Source of the DNA: an uncultured Collinsella sp.
GTDB lineage: Bacteria > Actinomycetota > Coriobacteriia > Coriobacteriales > Coriobacteriaceae
DNA: 13,101 nucleotides
Assembly: GCA_905199225.1 (NCBI GenBank)
Contig: CAJKFS010000052.1
Coordinates: forward strand, 1-13,101
Reading direction: 5' to 3'
In this document: in pieces, positions 13,043 to 13,101 of the stretch
Layout: each line of letters opens with the position of its first letter
How positions within the stretch are numbered: the first letter of the stretch is position 1
The notes under the pieces: generated by a model
Databases searched by the model: none
What the model was told of the DNA's origin: nothing
The model's input: the letters and a program-made list of their open reading frames with translations, nothing else
Made by a program: the position numbers and the translations under genes

Positions 13043-13101
13043 CGGGGAGGCCAGGGGGCTTTGCCCCCAAATCGTCCTCGGACATGGCAGGACCCCCGCT
13101 G
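13043..13101 (+). ncRNA. Start of a structured RNA, possibly SRP (4.5S-like) RNA, cut by window edge
   Basis: After the TATACT box comes a G-rich segment with the perfect stem GGGGGC-TTT-GCCCCC (13054-13068). GGGGAGG (13044-13050) can pair with CCTC further on (13076-13079). No T-run follows the hairpin, which argues against a terminator for thrB. A short stable RNA such as the signal recognition particle RNA would start like this. The diagnostic SRP apical loop (GGTC...GGAAG..AGCAG) would lie beyond the window, so the identity is a guess. Confidence 0.3.

Noticed and set aside
12030..13085. 351-codon open frame on the minus strand opposite thrB
   Set aside because: Antisense shadow of homoserine kinase and of the palindrome, with no recognisable domain.

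Overview
The window looks like chromosome from a Collinsella-type member of the Coriobacteriia (gut Actinomycetota). The grounds are a moderately high GC content, Collinsella-like protein sequences (a Clostridia/Coriobacteriia-style aspartate kinase, a lysC-asd pair, a thrC-thrB pair) and intergenic spaces filled with long palindromes. The genus is inferred from remembered sequence style; no search was run.

Layout. 1-301: upstream region with a repeated palindromic motif that may be an operator. 302-1216 (+): membrane-anchored XRE-type regulator with a histidine-rich 18-residue repeat. 1217-1669: two inverted-repeat elements. 1670-1990 (+): small conserved helical protein of unknown function. 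2028-2108: two convergent hairpins. 2107-5579 (-): two-gene ABC exporter operon of the MacB/LolCDE/FtsX type (ATPase, then a 921-residue permease). A 29-bp sequence is present on both sides of it as an inverted pair. 5781-6489 (+): a GyrI-like protein whose promoter overlaps a perfect 14-bp palindrome of the Gram-positive LexA (SOS) type. 6584-6785 (+): remains of an Abi_2/AbiF abortive-infection locus, consisting of a promoter, a possible pseudoknotted RNA and the first 42 codons of the protein. 6801-7379 (-): O6-methylguanine-DNA methyltransferase (ogt). 7591-7712: a 122-nt nested palindrome. 7728-10315 (-): lysC followed by asd. 10420-11937 (+): thrC. 12016-12127: a second, unrelated nested palindrome of 112 nt. 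12141-13022 (+): thrB. 13034-13101: a promoter-like -10 box and the start of a structured RNA that is cut off by the window edge.

How the genes work together. lysC and asd convert aspartate to aspartate-4-semialdehyde. thrB and thrC perform the last two steps to threonine. The step between them, homoserine dehydrogenase (hom), is not in this window. The GyrI-like gene and ogt lie about 300 nt apart, one under a likely SOS box, and together suggest a small DNA-damage or genotoxin-protection neighbourhood. The Abi_2 fragment between them suggests a phage-defence module was once there and was lost by deletion.

The points most worth following are the SOS-type box on the GyrI-like gene, the AbiF remnant with its possible RNA partner, the two nested palindromes of more than 100 nt beside the threonine/lysine genes, and the histidine-rich repeat in the membrane regulator.
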